Assembly (NCBI RefSeq): GCF_020184175.1 | Contig: NC_065530.1 | Span: forward strand, 59,311,260 to 59,375,259 | Reading direction: 5' to 3' | DNA length: 64,000 bases | Origin: Aphis gossypii | Taxonomy: Eukaryota; Arthropoda; Insecta; Hemiptera; Aphididae | Shown here: positions 51,931 through 64,000 of the stretch, in pieces | How positions within the stretch are numbered: position 1 is the stretch's first letter | Layout: every line of letters starts with the position of its first letter | Translations under genes and position numbers: made by a program | The notes under the pieces: generated by a model | Database searches by the model: none | What the model was told of the DNA's origin: nothing | Seen by the model: only the letters and a program-made list of their open reading frames with translations

Positions 51931-54262
51931 TTTTAAACTAATATATAAATATAATTACAATTCATATTTATATCAGTTAAGTTTAACTTTATTTTTGTAT
52001 ACCCTATAATATTATTCTATGTTATAACATATTATGCAAAATAAAATACCAAAAGTAAATTTTGATAATCACTGCGTTGTAAATTCCGTCGCTTTTCGTT
52101 ATTTTCATGAGGGTACACAACGTCTAAAATATAGGCGCAGCGAATTTAAAAAAATAAAATAAGCAGGTATAGCTGCAGTGAAAGAAATCAAAGCAATGGA
52201 GTAATTTCTAGTATTTTTATATCGACTCGGTAAAATGATGTAGGAAAAAGAAGTCTATAAAATAGAAAAATAACAACAATTGCAGTAGGTAAACCTAGAT
52301 ATACATTGAGGAGTGAAAATAAAATATATAAGTACATTATTCTTGTTGTACAAAATATAATATTATACTGGATTTACCCGCAGTTCATTCGAGAGAAAAT
52401 AAGTAGTATTGAATTCGACTATTGTATAGATGTCAACTAGTCACACTGTTACAATTATTTGCTTACTCATAATATAATATTATATTGTTATTTTTGTTAC
52501 GTTATTACATAGACAGCAACGTGTTACGTGTCATGCGATTATGATTGAGTGTATTGTCCGCGCAGATCCATAAAGCTATTTGATGGCGCCTGTGGGCAAA
52601 AATATGTAAGCATTTTTCTCTCCTATCCTTCAATATGGGTGAGATCATGAGAGAAATTCTCTTCATTCTATTCGGGAAAGATGACTCTATATCAGAGTGT
52701 ATGTTATAAGAAAATATTTCATATTATAATTACCTACCCCACATTTTTTGTTCTTATCACTCCAGAACCCTCATCACGGATTAAAATATTTTAGCATCGT
52801 TTATATAAGTTATATTATAATTAATCTTTATACCATAATCAATAATTGAATAAACATTGATTTTAGCATGGTGTCTCAATGATGTTCAGCAAATTTAGAA
52901 CCATGTGTTGTTTTCATAGCTAAGTATCTATATGTAATTAATAAATGCTCTATTGCATTTCACCAAGCCGACCCACGTAAAATGTTCTCTTTTTTTTCAT
53001 TCCTTCTCAACTTTTATGTATTTAACGTTTATATGGTTTTGTTTTGCTTTATTTAAATCTTGATGGATTAAACCGAGCAAGATTTAATGGTATTATGGTT
53101 TAAATGCGTTGAATAATGACATTCTTTTTTTTTTTATAATTTTGCGGATTTAATTACAGTTTTTTTGTAAAATTTGAATGCAATAATAATTTGTCTAAAT
53201 AAGACTACCTACACTACCGAAATACTTTTATATTTAAAGAATTTATTAACCATACAATTCTTATTAATTATTCAATAATCATTGAAACAAATTTACCTAA
53301 ATAATCCATAGACATTAGACACATAAACATAAAAATCTATAACTATTGAATATCACAATGTATTATCATAGTATGTAAAATTTTGATATTTTGTAGCTGT
53401 ACGAGATTATGAAAACTGTTATTGTTTATATTTACACTATTTTAATATGAATTTAATCACAATCAATGGGGTGCTCCAATAATAAAAATTTCTTTATCAT
53501 TGTAAAAGGTGTGCAGTGAAATATAATATTATAATAAATAATCAGTATTCATTGTAGCATTGGCTATTCGCATAACCCACTGTTACTATAAAACAATCAA
53601 ACCAAAATAAATTTTCTTATTTATTACTAAAGCACTTGATAAATGTTAAAATTTTTCAGATCATTTCACTTATATTTAGAGATTTTTAATTTTATTATAC
53701 TTAAAAATTTTAATTGTTTTCAAACGTATAGATCTAATGGTTCTAATGAATAATTAAAATTTAATTTTACTTCAATGTCTTAACATAATCCATTGATTAC
53801 TTTAATAATTGGATTATAAATATAAAAAAAATAGTATCAAATATGGCTTAAATTATATTATATCTAATATACATAAATTATAAAGTTAGCTAGGTAGGAG
53901 GTTTAGTTAGTTATTGAATTCAATAATATTTTTATATGTGTATGTAATTAATTTGGTATTTTATTGTTATGTCTTGCGAAGAAATCCTCATTGGAATTAA
54001 GTTAATTAATTATAATTTGTAGGAAGTGTAGTAATCCTAAAAACACTATAGTATTAAATATACATTTTAATGTTGTATAAATGATAAATTATACAAGTAA
54101 TATAATTTATGACAACATATAAGCTAAGTATTAATAGTCAATAAACGGTGTAGTGCGCATGTAGTGTATACGGCTATAACACGATTCCGCAAAATTTGTG
54201 TTGATTTTAATAGCCACTGATATACATACACGATTCCGCAAATTGTATATATATATATACAA
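51931..54262. other. AT-rich non-coding DNA
   Basis: No gene is supported. Bases 52530-52710 are less AT-rich and may be a repeat fragment. Two extra copies of ACGATTCCGCAAA at 54181 and 54230 resemble the terminus of the MITE that follows. Confidence 0.5.
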
Positions 54263-54885
54263 GATTTCGCATAATTTTAAATGCAACGTTGCCATACAAA
54301 TATACAATTAATTACTCTTGTTATTATAAATTGTAATTTTTTTTTAGCAATTAATATAGTCAAAAAAAGTTATAAAAATTATCAGCTATTAATTATACAA
54401 TTTAAAACATTTGTTATTATAAAACATATAAAAATATTATAGTTGTCAATTATATGGGGTGTATAATATAGTAGATAAATTAAAGCTATCAATATAGTCA
54501 AAAAAAGTTATAAGAATAAAAGTTATAATAATATATAAAATATATGATGTATGTAAATAAAATTTTTAATAAGTATGTAAGTTAAAAATAATAATGAATA
54601 TAATAATTTTAAAAATGTATGTAATATGACCACTGAGTTAATATGTTAAGTGATTCATGTATCAGTTGTGTTGAGGTTGCTAGGTTTGACCCGCTGCAGT
54701 ATATGTTGCAATCATCAGTATATGTAATATGAATTATAATGATTCACCTTGATAAGTATGGCCAGTTAATGATAAATAATATAATAAATGATCTTTCAAA
54801 AATCACTCAAGTGTGGCTCGGCCCTTACAATAATATATATTTTGTTTTCGAAATGACAACGTTGCATTTAAAATTATGCGGAATC
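54263..54885. mobile_element. 623-bp MITE with 33-bp terminal inverted repeats
   Basis: The left repeat (54263-54295, starting GATTTCGCATAATTTTAAAT) and the right repeat (54853-54885) match inverted at 31 of 33 positions. Both ends abut TATATAC-like sequence, so a TA-type target is possible, but I cannot define a duplication. The interior has a direct repeat AATATAGTCAAAAAAAGTTA (54354 and 54490) and a less AT-rich block at 54620-54830. No transposase frame is present and the superfamily is unknown. Confidence 0.75.
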
Positions 54886-54920
54886 GTATATACTGTACAT
54901 CCTTAAAACACCGAAAGCCT

Positions 54921-54933
54921 AGGTCAAAGGTGG
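54921..54933 (+). promoter_or_regulatory. DR1-like nuclear-receptor site
   Basis: AGGTCAAAGGTGG matches the direct-repeat-1 consensus AGGTCA-N-AGGTCA at 10 of 12 half-site positions. It lies about 100 bp upstream of the TATA candidate at 55030. A single match can occur by chance. Confidence 0.25.
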
Positions 54934-55029
54934 AAACAACAAGTTGTTTTCACTACCTAATCCATATAATAAAATATGCAATTCGACAATTAACTATCAC
55001 GCCACCATACGTCATACTGACAGGAACCA

Positions 55030-55262
55030 TATAAATACGGATACAGTACCTAACGATATTCAAAACGTAGTCATATCGCTAGACTGACTGATTATTCACC
55101 CATTTTATAAGAATAATGCTCGTCGTAGATTTTATCACAGCCACATCACTGCGACCGAGAGTACTTAGTCATTTCCACTTTTACATAGCAGTTAGCTATT
55201 TTTATTTGTTTTCTTGTTTTAAAGTATTAAGTATTATTAAAATCGGAAACAGATTTAAATGA
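55030..55262 (+). other. TATA-box and 48-codon small ORF candidate
   Basis: TATAAATA at 55030-55037 lies about 30 bp upstream of a weak initiator (TTCAAAA near 55060). The first ATG downstream, at 55116, opens a 48-codon frame to TGA at 55260-55262. The predicted peptide starts MLVVDFITATSLRPR and has a hydrophobic middle (FHFYIAVSYFYLF). The surrounding 54960-55190 is GC-richer than average. No homologue comes to mind. It could be a small gene, a first exon or coincidence. Confidence 0.2.
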
Positions 55263-58200
55263 CATAGAGGTTAAGTTTTTATAATAGAAACAACAAATAG
55301 CAATAAATAACGGAATGAAATATTTAAGTTACAATACAAATATGAAATAACAATAAACATAATATACGATAAAATGCGAGAGTTTTTTTGTGAATAATGT
55401 ACAATTTTAAATAGATTACTCTGGCGTGTTTCGATACGGTAAATTATAAAGTTACATGTGTTAAGTCTAGCTGTTGTGACATTTTATAATAACATGAACA
55501 AAACTAATCATGCATTACAGATATGAATATTAATATGCCGTTAGAGTAGAGTGAGGTAACTTCTAACTTAATGTTAGATAATAATATGTAGATAATAAAG
55601 ATGTATTATTTTTTATTTTAATATCTTTTTACATGGAACTAGATACCAGTTCGAATACGGTTTATCCTAACTTAATAATCGTTACTTATCATTAAATTAT
55701 CCAAGACCACAACAGTATTGTTTATTGCATAGGTATTTTAGTTAATTCGATGTGTTCTAAATATGTTGCTAATTCATTTAATTTATTGATATAATTTGTT
55801 GTATCAAATTGATTTAATCTAATTTAATATGAATAGAAAAAATATTCAAATTATACCTAGTATACCTAGTATTTATGGAGATATAAATTTAAGTTTGAAT
55901 AATTAAGTGTGTAGGTATGTATAAAAAAATAAAAATGTAATTAGAAAAATGTTTAGTAAAAAAAAACCAAGTATATTAAATTTATTATTTACAACAATTG
56001 AACATTTTAAGATTTTACAATAATCCAAATGCTGGTTGTGCGATGGTACGTTTAAAGTACCTATGTCTAAAGCTCTTTCATCAAGTTTACATTTGATTAA
56101 AAACTTTACAGACAAAATATTCATCCCTCTAGTATTTTACTTAATTACCGGGAAAAAGTTAGAATTAAATACAACCACCAACCCAAACTCACCATTATGA
56201 TTAAGAATCGAATCGTATTGATGTGCAAATATATAATTGTAATCATTAGTAGGTACTATGCTATAATGTATGAATTTACCTATGTAAAATGTATAATAAT
56301 AAGACATTATAATTGTACTGGCCCACGCGTTACCCATAGGTAAATAACAACTTTCGAAGGATGCAACCATGAGGCCACGGAAATATTATTAACTTCATAT
56401 CTAGGAAAAGAAGAACGGAGACGCCACTTATGAGAAAGCTACCCATACCTCCGGATGTGTATTAAAACCGTTTTGTCAATAGTATCTTAACGCCGCTCGC
56501 TTTTACATACACTTTTAGTAATACTGAGTTAAATTATATTTGGTTTAAACAATTATTTCAAATTCACGATTTGGAAAACTGAAAGTAGGCACGCTGTAAT
56601 GTAAATATTTGCTTTGATAATTGAACAGAAAATTATATAAATAATAAATGTAACTATAAATGCAATTCTAGAAATCGTAACTAATTGTGAAAAAGCGGGT
56701 ATTAATTCCATACATGAAACTTTTCTATTTGCAATTCATTCAACATTTTCACTTTCCTCAAAACATTTACCAAAATATTCAAGAACTTAACCAACCCACC
56801 ACTCTCCTTTCTAGAAATGTGGTCAAAAGATTTGCCTAAAGCGACAATTACGTCAAATTCATGTTACAATAAAAAATAAAATAATATCGCCTCATCCTGG
56901 TACGAATATTTGGTAACTTATTTTAATGCATTCATTTTTTTAATTATTTTTATTTAGGGTTACATATGTTTATAAAACAACTAGAAAAAGTTCACAATGA
57001 AACTGAAGTGACTAAAAAAAAAAAGGTGTTAGTTTATGAATGACCAACAAAAAAATCAAAAAAGTTATTTGTCATATATTTTTAACAATAATTTATTACA
57101 ATAAACTTGAATATTTAAGAGCAATTTCTCATAATATACATTTTTAAATAACTGTATAATTTTTAATATTGACAATATATTTTATATCTTTATATTTAAG
57201 TATACATTTTTAATCATATTGTAATATTTTTATATTTTGAAAAATCGATCTTTCGTACACAAAACATTTTTAACATATTACCATTCATGAACAAAATATG
57301 TTCCTTAGATAAACTATATTCGTGCTAATAATCTTCACCCCATTTTACAGACTACAGATTCGTTAATTTTGTAAGGTATTAGGAACAATAATGTAATTAT
57401 GTTACATTTGCTTATCTGGCAAAGTGTTAATTGTTTTAGAAATTAACTTTTAAAATAGCTTTTGTTTAGTTTTTAAATAAACTATTAATACAATATAATT
57501 TTAAAAAAATAAAACCAATATAAAGCGATTCTTTAAACGTAAGACGCTCTATAAAAAAAGTATGGCTTACATTTTTAAAAATATTTTTTATTACATAAAT
57601 AATATATACTACAAAACAATGTAAAAATTTTTAAAATACACATATAAGACGAATATAATATATTAAAGATAAAATTTTGTTATGTAATTACTGTAAAAAT
57701 TGTGCACAAAAAATGTTCCGAAACGATAATAGTTTTGGAAATAATGAGTGTCATAGGTACGTTAAAAGAATTGCCCAGTATATAGTAATATCAGAACAAT
57801 TTCAACGTGGTGGCATGGTGGAAGACTTAGAAGCTGTTAACTGTTAAGTACACACACGTTCCAAACACATTATCATCACTTAATCGAAAATGTTCCATTC
57901 ATCTAATAAATTAAATGCTTCTATACCTCACGCTTCACCTGTTTCATTGGACAATTTTAGTAGTTACTTCTATATAGTTTCTTTACTTAATACTAGTATG
58001 TTCCTTCCCGTAAAACCGTTTTTGTGAAACGATCGACTGACTCCGTCGAAGTTCATTCTAGGAAAATTTTACTATTCCATTGTACTATAAAATCAACTTC
58101 GAACAAACATACTATTATTATAGTCTGATTTCTTTAAATATACTTTTCCTATAACTCCATCTCATTCGCCGAATTTGGTTTTTATACAATTCTAAAAGCA

Positions 58201-61200
58201 TCTAAATCGTTCGTTTCAGCTGTAATTTTATTACAAAAGTATACACAATATATATTATGTCTTTTTAATGCTGTTTGTGAAATTTAAATAAAAGCCAGAT
58301 TATATTTATGATGTATTTTTATAATATATTAATGATCATCGTGATTCAAAAAATTATAAATTAATTTTTGCTTAGTTTTTTTAAAAAAAAATGTATAACA
58401 ATTTTATAGGTAAAGTATAAAAATAAAATCGTAAAATTAATTTAATTTAATAAAGATTTAAAATAATTTCAAATGTATAATATAATATATCTTTAGATGC
58501 AATCATTTTTTGCAAAATAAATTGTAGAATTAATATTTTTACGATAAACGTGAAAGAGTTGAACATAACATACAATTTATAATAAAGAGCCATAATTGTT
58601 TCTTTGACAAGTAGAACTCAAATATTCCTTAAAATATAATATTTTAAAATAATTCACTTGACTAGAATTTTAAATTATTTTTAACAATTTTACAAAAATT
58701 GCTAATAATACTCTTGTCTATTGATTCTACTTTTAATTATTTTATATTTTAATTGTATACATATAGTTACAATAATATTATAGTGACATATTTTTAATTA
58801 TAATATTTAATAATTAAATATTCAAAAACTGTTAGAATTTTCCGAAGAGTCGTTATAAAAGCCATTATTTTATTATGACTTACTTAATTTAATTTAACTG
58901 ATAATAAAACTAACATGTTGATTAATTTACCAGGAATCTTAGAAATGTATTGTAATTGCTATTTACAATTTTAATAACTACGCTAAAATATATTCTTATT
59001 ATTATTTTTAAAATTACAAAATTCAAGTATTTTAAGATCAAATAAATGTAATATACGTTAGTGTATACACTATATATATATATTTTTAAATCATCTTATA
59101 TTCGTAATTCAAAAATAATAAATTAATTTATTGATTTTTAATCATAAAAAATATCTCATTTGTTTTAATTTTGAAGACAGTTTATAATAAGTATTTATTT
59201 TCATCGTCGCTAATAAAACAATTTAAAACAGTAAAATTTTCATTATGGAGCAATAGAGTTTCACATGTTGAATAATTGAGGAACTTCAAAGATAGAAAAT
59301 AAAATAGGATTAACCGCAAATAGCTTTGTTTGTATACGTCAGATTAAATTAAAAATAATAAGAAGCTTATCTGCATGTTATGATAAATCTTATAGATCTA
59401 TTTTTATTAGACATCTTAGCAGTTTATTGTATAAAAATAGAAACATGTTACTCTATATTAATTATTATTTTATTTTTATATAATTTATGTTATTTTTTAT
59501 ATTATTTTATTTAATAAATAAAATTCAATACTCCCTTATTAAAACATTTAGGTAGCATCGAACCATTCTTTAATAATTTTACGATTGTGTAAGTTATAAC
59601 TACACATAAAAGTGTATGATATTATTTTTTATTAAAACTTATTGGTTTTCTTTTTATAGTTTAACACTTAAAATATGACACTATAATATAATACTACTAA
59701 TATATTTCAATACATCATGATGATAATTTTTTTTTTTTAAATGCAGTAGTTCTAAAATTTTTAACATCATGAAAATACAGATACCTACTCAATTTATGGA
59801 ATTTTTTTTAAGCAGAAATTTAAAAAATCATCAATCTTCTAAATAACAATAATAACATTGTTTTTAAAAAATGGGGTTAAACACAACACTATACTAGTGT
59901 CCAAATAAGTTCTTATATTTGAGTATCTTATACAACACTATAAGTAATAGGTACATAACGTTTATAACTAACTACCTAATAAATATGGTCTCAAATACTT
60001 ATTCGATATTATATTATGAAATATGAATATTATAAATTGTTAAGTATCAATGTACAGATGTCGCGTCGTTTAAGTCTATATTCTAAACAATATATTTATA
60101 TATATAAGCCTCATATTATATCTTATATCCGCACAAATAATTTTATACTTTTTTTTAACGAATCGACATTAAAATTCAGTATTAGATTCCGAGCGTAACG
60201 ATAGATGTATTTTTTTTAACATTGTAACGTCAGCCACAATTCACATACCTGCAAAATAATAAATTTTCCCTGTCAACAAATTGTATGTACAATAAAGGCA
60301 ACAATACTTTTTACGATAAACGTAATTGATACAATTATTAGTATACCACTATATTTACACCATAAAGTGTTATACGTATACTATAATAATAAATTATACA
60401 ACTTTGAATTACAGATAAATTGTATGGGCGTTGTGAAAAAAATAAAGATATTCAATCGAATCGAGTATTTTAGTATACAGAGAAAAATATATAACCCCTA
60501 TAGGCATTATGTAAATTCAACCTTATTTTATTGTAAAATATATAATAGTCAGTTATTACATCCTGTTTGTAGAACTTTTATACTTTATAGATATTCATCT
60601 ATACATCTATATAATCCATTGAAATATTATTATCATTATTATTATGAGTTATGCATCCAGACTAAAATCCGAAGAAAACGCATTGCTTCTTATACTGCCT
60701 TTTTTTCACAAATATTCCAAACGTAATTATGTGGATTAAACTTTTAATGTAAACCTGTGTCTTTAATTAAAACTAAGCCAATTCAATGAAGAATAAATGC
60801 AATAGTCCACATCCCATACGGCCATACTAAAACTCATTACAATTCACCGTCACAAATTTTAATTTAACTGTTAAGTGTAATTTTTTTTCACACGATTAAG
60901 CTTTTTATAGTTGTTAGTTGTGTTATATCCGTTTGTACGTTCTTCGTGTATAAATTTAAAATGTCGAATTCTGTTTATAAAATAAATAGTTTATGAACCT
61001 CTAAAACCACTGCCGTATCAATAAGTTAAAATATCTCGTGGTCTTCAAATGTTAAGGATTCATGTATGTAAATCGAAAATAATATTTTCTGCTAGGTTTA
61101 TTCGCAACTCATTTTATATTATATTGCTCAGCTCATAAGATAATCATTTGAAATTATTCAATAATATTCCAGTGGAATTAACTACCACAAATTATGCGTC

Positions 61201-64000
61201 AATGTCATTAAATAGGTAATGGGACTACCTATATAGCAATTCCATTACCTCACCACTTGAAAATTAAGTAGCATAAATCGTAACACTCACACTATATTTT
61301 CAGCAAAAAGTAATGATGCACCTGCCAAACATCCATTTCTAGATGGAACAACTTTTACGTTGAGAATAAATAAATAATTGCCCGTAAAAATTGTATGCTC
61401 TACAAAATAATAGTTCTCATATTTAGATATAAATTTTTTTAATATTTATATTCACTATATACGAATTAATGCTGAAATAAAAAATTATAATACTACGAAT
61501 TGCTCAACACTTACGTTAATATAACCTCGAGTCCAATATAAGCCTTGATGAATAATGTTTAACACTTGAAAATGTTGTATCTATGTATAAAAATATCTTA
61601 AATAATTTAACTTCTAATGTTATACAAATATAAAATAGGTATGATTTTTACACAATATTATGATCAACTATACACATTTCTATTGAAAAATGTGTTTAAT
61701 TTTTACAACACATTTTTTTGTTATGTATGTATTATTATTATTATATTTTGTACGTATACATACATAACTCGGTTTATTGCAGTACCTATTGCAATTAAAT
61801 TACTGAGGTCTGAAACACGTCACTTGCAGATGTGACTATGAGATTAACATAAAAATATAAATTTAATTTTCAAAAATGTTTTCATAGAACTTGTCTTTGT
61901 AGCTACCAATACCGTAGATATAATAAATAAATATTATTGTTGGAAAAAATATGACTACATGATTTAGAGATGGCTGCGGGTAAATTCGAATTGATTGTTC
62001 GAAAAGTCAAAAGTTAAAAAAGAAATACATCAAAAATAACTTTTATTCTGTATTTATATGGACCACGTTTTAAATTATGCTTTATAAATTTAGTAATAGT
62101 AATAAGAACAGACTATTGCTTAAAATAAGAAAAATCAGAACGATCACTCTGTCGTCATTGACACAAAAAAATCTTCATATATTATGTGCTAATAACCAAA
62201 TTTTCAGAAACACAAATAATATATTTAAAAAAAAACAAATTGCCAATAATCGATAAAAAAAAATAAAAATGTTTTTAACTTATACCTAGTTGTATAAAAT
62301 ACATCCTAAATAGTAATTATTGAAGTATTTAAAGCGCTTATCAATATTAGTGAAGGTCTTTATCATATTTACGTAGGTTTTTAATTGTCACATGGGAGAT
62401 TTTTCAAGTAGTAAATTAAAATTTCCGATATAATTTTTTTTAACACGATATTAAACTATTGTACCTCAATACCTCCAAACTAATTTTAATCACATAGATA
62501 TTTATCGTAAGCAATTAATTGTGTGTAGCACACAGAAGGCATTATTTTTTATTTATGTTTCGATAATCCTACAATATAGAGATCAAAAAAGATATATTAT
62601 CGTAACATATAGTTTAATCTTCTGAATCCAAGTGTACCAAAAACTCAAAATCGTAAATTTCTCAGATTGTTGTTTTTGTCGTGTCAACTGCGTTATTAAA
62701 AATAAATTATCATTGGATGAGTGTACAATGCGCCTATACATAAAATATCATTTCATTGTTATTGGTTTTCAGGGTTTGTTGTTAGTCTATTATTTTTACT
62801 ATATCTATAATGTAAGTATGAGTATATATGAACAAAACGTGTACTTTTTCAAAAACATGATAAATTAACATATAGCTACTATAAGTTTAATATGGTGTAC
62901 GGTATGAGAAAAAATGTAGAGAATATAGATAATAGCAAGCATAATATAAAAGATGATCTTTTTTTATGCAATGGACATTGAACACGAATATAAAATTGAC
63001 AAATATACAATGTTACGCTCATGACCCAATAAAAAATCAGTGCAAAATGGTAAAAAATAACGTAATATATGCAGCTCACATGATATAAGATTCGCCAAAT
63101 GCGATATTTCAATACCAAATAGCGGAGTACGATTAAATTATAAAGGTAGAATCTCGAATAACAGAATACTCTTTCAAACAATAATTAAAAGACAAAGACA
63201 GTAAAAAATTATTGAACATAAAATATCATTAATTTTTTTGACCTTTTAAATTTACAAAATATTAATTTCTCTATTAAACCATTTTTATCAAAAATGATAC
63301 ATAAAATTATTTTATTTTTAAACAAATCTACTAAAAAATGGTATATATTTAATTGAACCTTACGTCATTCAGCCTAACCAGATAATCTTGCATTATTAAA
63401 CAGAGTTGTACGATTTATGGTTTTTATCTTTTTTTAAATTTTAATCTAATCAACTTCAAACATAGTTACCTGTTTACCTAAATATTATATTAGTATTTTA
63501 AATACAATTGTACAATAATTTATTGTTAAACTAGAATAACAATAATATTTTTTCGAACTTTATCAAGGTTGAACAGTTGAATTTTCAAATAAATAATTTA
63601 AACTCAATGTTAATTGAAATATATTAATACCAATTTATTTAAAAATTTTATTTTTTTGTATTTTATTCCTATTTTTTATAAAAATATATTTTAAGTCTGA
63701 TTTTTTTTTTAAGAACTTTGGTGTATATGTATCAATAATTAAATAGATAGTATACCTATGTTATGTATTCTATCTTCAATATCTTCTTACAATTTAATTG
63801 ATCCGCTCATATTATAAGCGAATAATTTTACTTAAACAATTTTCAAAATAATTTATTATATCTCAGAAATACTTGTATAATATACATAGGTAAGTCGTAT
63901 AAGTAACATCGATGTTAAAATATTTAAATAATACCGTTATACTCCTAAGGTTGTATGATTAACTCTTCACCACAGATTTAGTATTTTCTATGAATTATGT
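55263..64000. other. AT-rich non-coding DNA to the end of the window
   Basis: No gene is supported. GATTCCGAGCGTAACG at 60189 may be a left-end fragment of the ATTCTGAACGAAG family. The patches at 56380-56520 and 57770-58230 are slightly GC-richer. The frames at 60367-60726 (starting at GTG) and 62879-63181 are Tyr/Ile/Phe-rich, as expected of random AT-rich DNA. Confidence 0.5.

Noticed and set aside
54660..54690. tRNA B-box-like GGTTTGACCC, suggesting a tRNA-derived SINE
   Set aside because: It departs from GGTTCGANNCC, and no A box is found at the expected distance upstream.
60367..60726. 119-codon plus-strand frame
   Set aside because: It starts at GTG and has a Tyr/Ile/Lys/Asn-rich composition typical of random AT-rich DNA. 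No promoter or motif is evident.
1..64000. CRISPR arrays, bacterial operons, rRNA or tRNA genes
   Set aside because: Composition, splice signals and mobile elements are those of an insect nuclear genome. No regularly spaced repeats, cloverleaf or rRNA sequence were recognised.

Overview
The window looks like aphid (Hemiptera: Aphididae) nuclear DNA. It is very AT-rich and is broken only by short GC-richer islands. It carries insect-type TTAGG-like runs, many TAGGTACCTA-like words, and non-LTR, hAT-like, Helitron-like and TIR repeats. The aphid call rests on composition and repeat style, not on a named gene, so it is moderate. The window is overwhelmingly non-coding.

Region by region. Bases 1-2459 are upstream DNA. 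Bases 2460-2937 hold the clearest host gene signal: a CpG-rich promoter and a plus-strand first exon whose last codon is an ATG directly followed by a consensus splice donor (GTAAGT at 2932). I could not find a following exon, so most of the remaining 61 kb may be the first intron of that gene, or intron plus intergenic DNA. Bases 10820-12330 hold an old copy of a repeat family and a pogo-like terminus. A minus-strand terminal-exon candidate lies at 21247-21449.

The most unusual part is 33666-40944. Two arms of about 2.5 kb (33666-36162 and 37841-40338) are near-identical inverted copies around a 1.68-kb spacer. Helitron-like termini mark the right side. A broken small OB-fold-like gene crosses the inner edge of the left arm. 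A 193-codon orphan ORF with its own polyadenylation signal starts 25 bp outside the right arm.

Downstream lie a TIR element with three tandem units of about 548 bp (41417-43335), a 5'-truncated RNase H-bearing non-LTR element (48248-49025, minus), a 360-bp hAT-type MITE with its target-site duplication (49354-49729), a decayed Jockey/CR1-type reverse transcriptase (50508-51930, minus) and a MITE with 33-bp TIRs (54263-54885). A TATA-box/small-ORF candidate sits at 55030-55262. The last 8.7 kb hold no gene that I can support.

Functionally this is not an operon-like set of cooperating genes. It reads as a long host intron or intergenic region with a strong promoter at its left end, possible regulatory islands, and several layers of mobile DNA. 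All coordinates and comparisons were made by eye.
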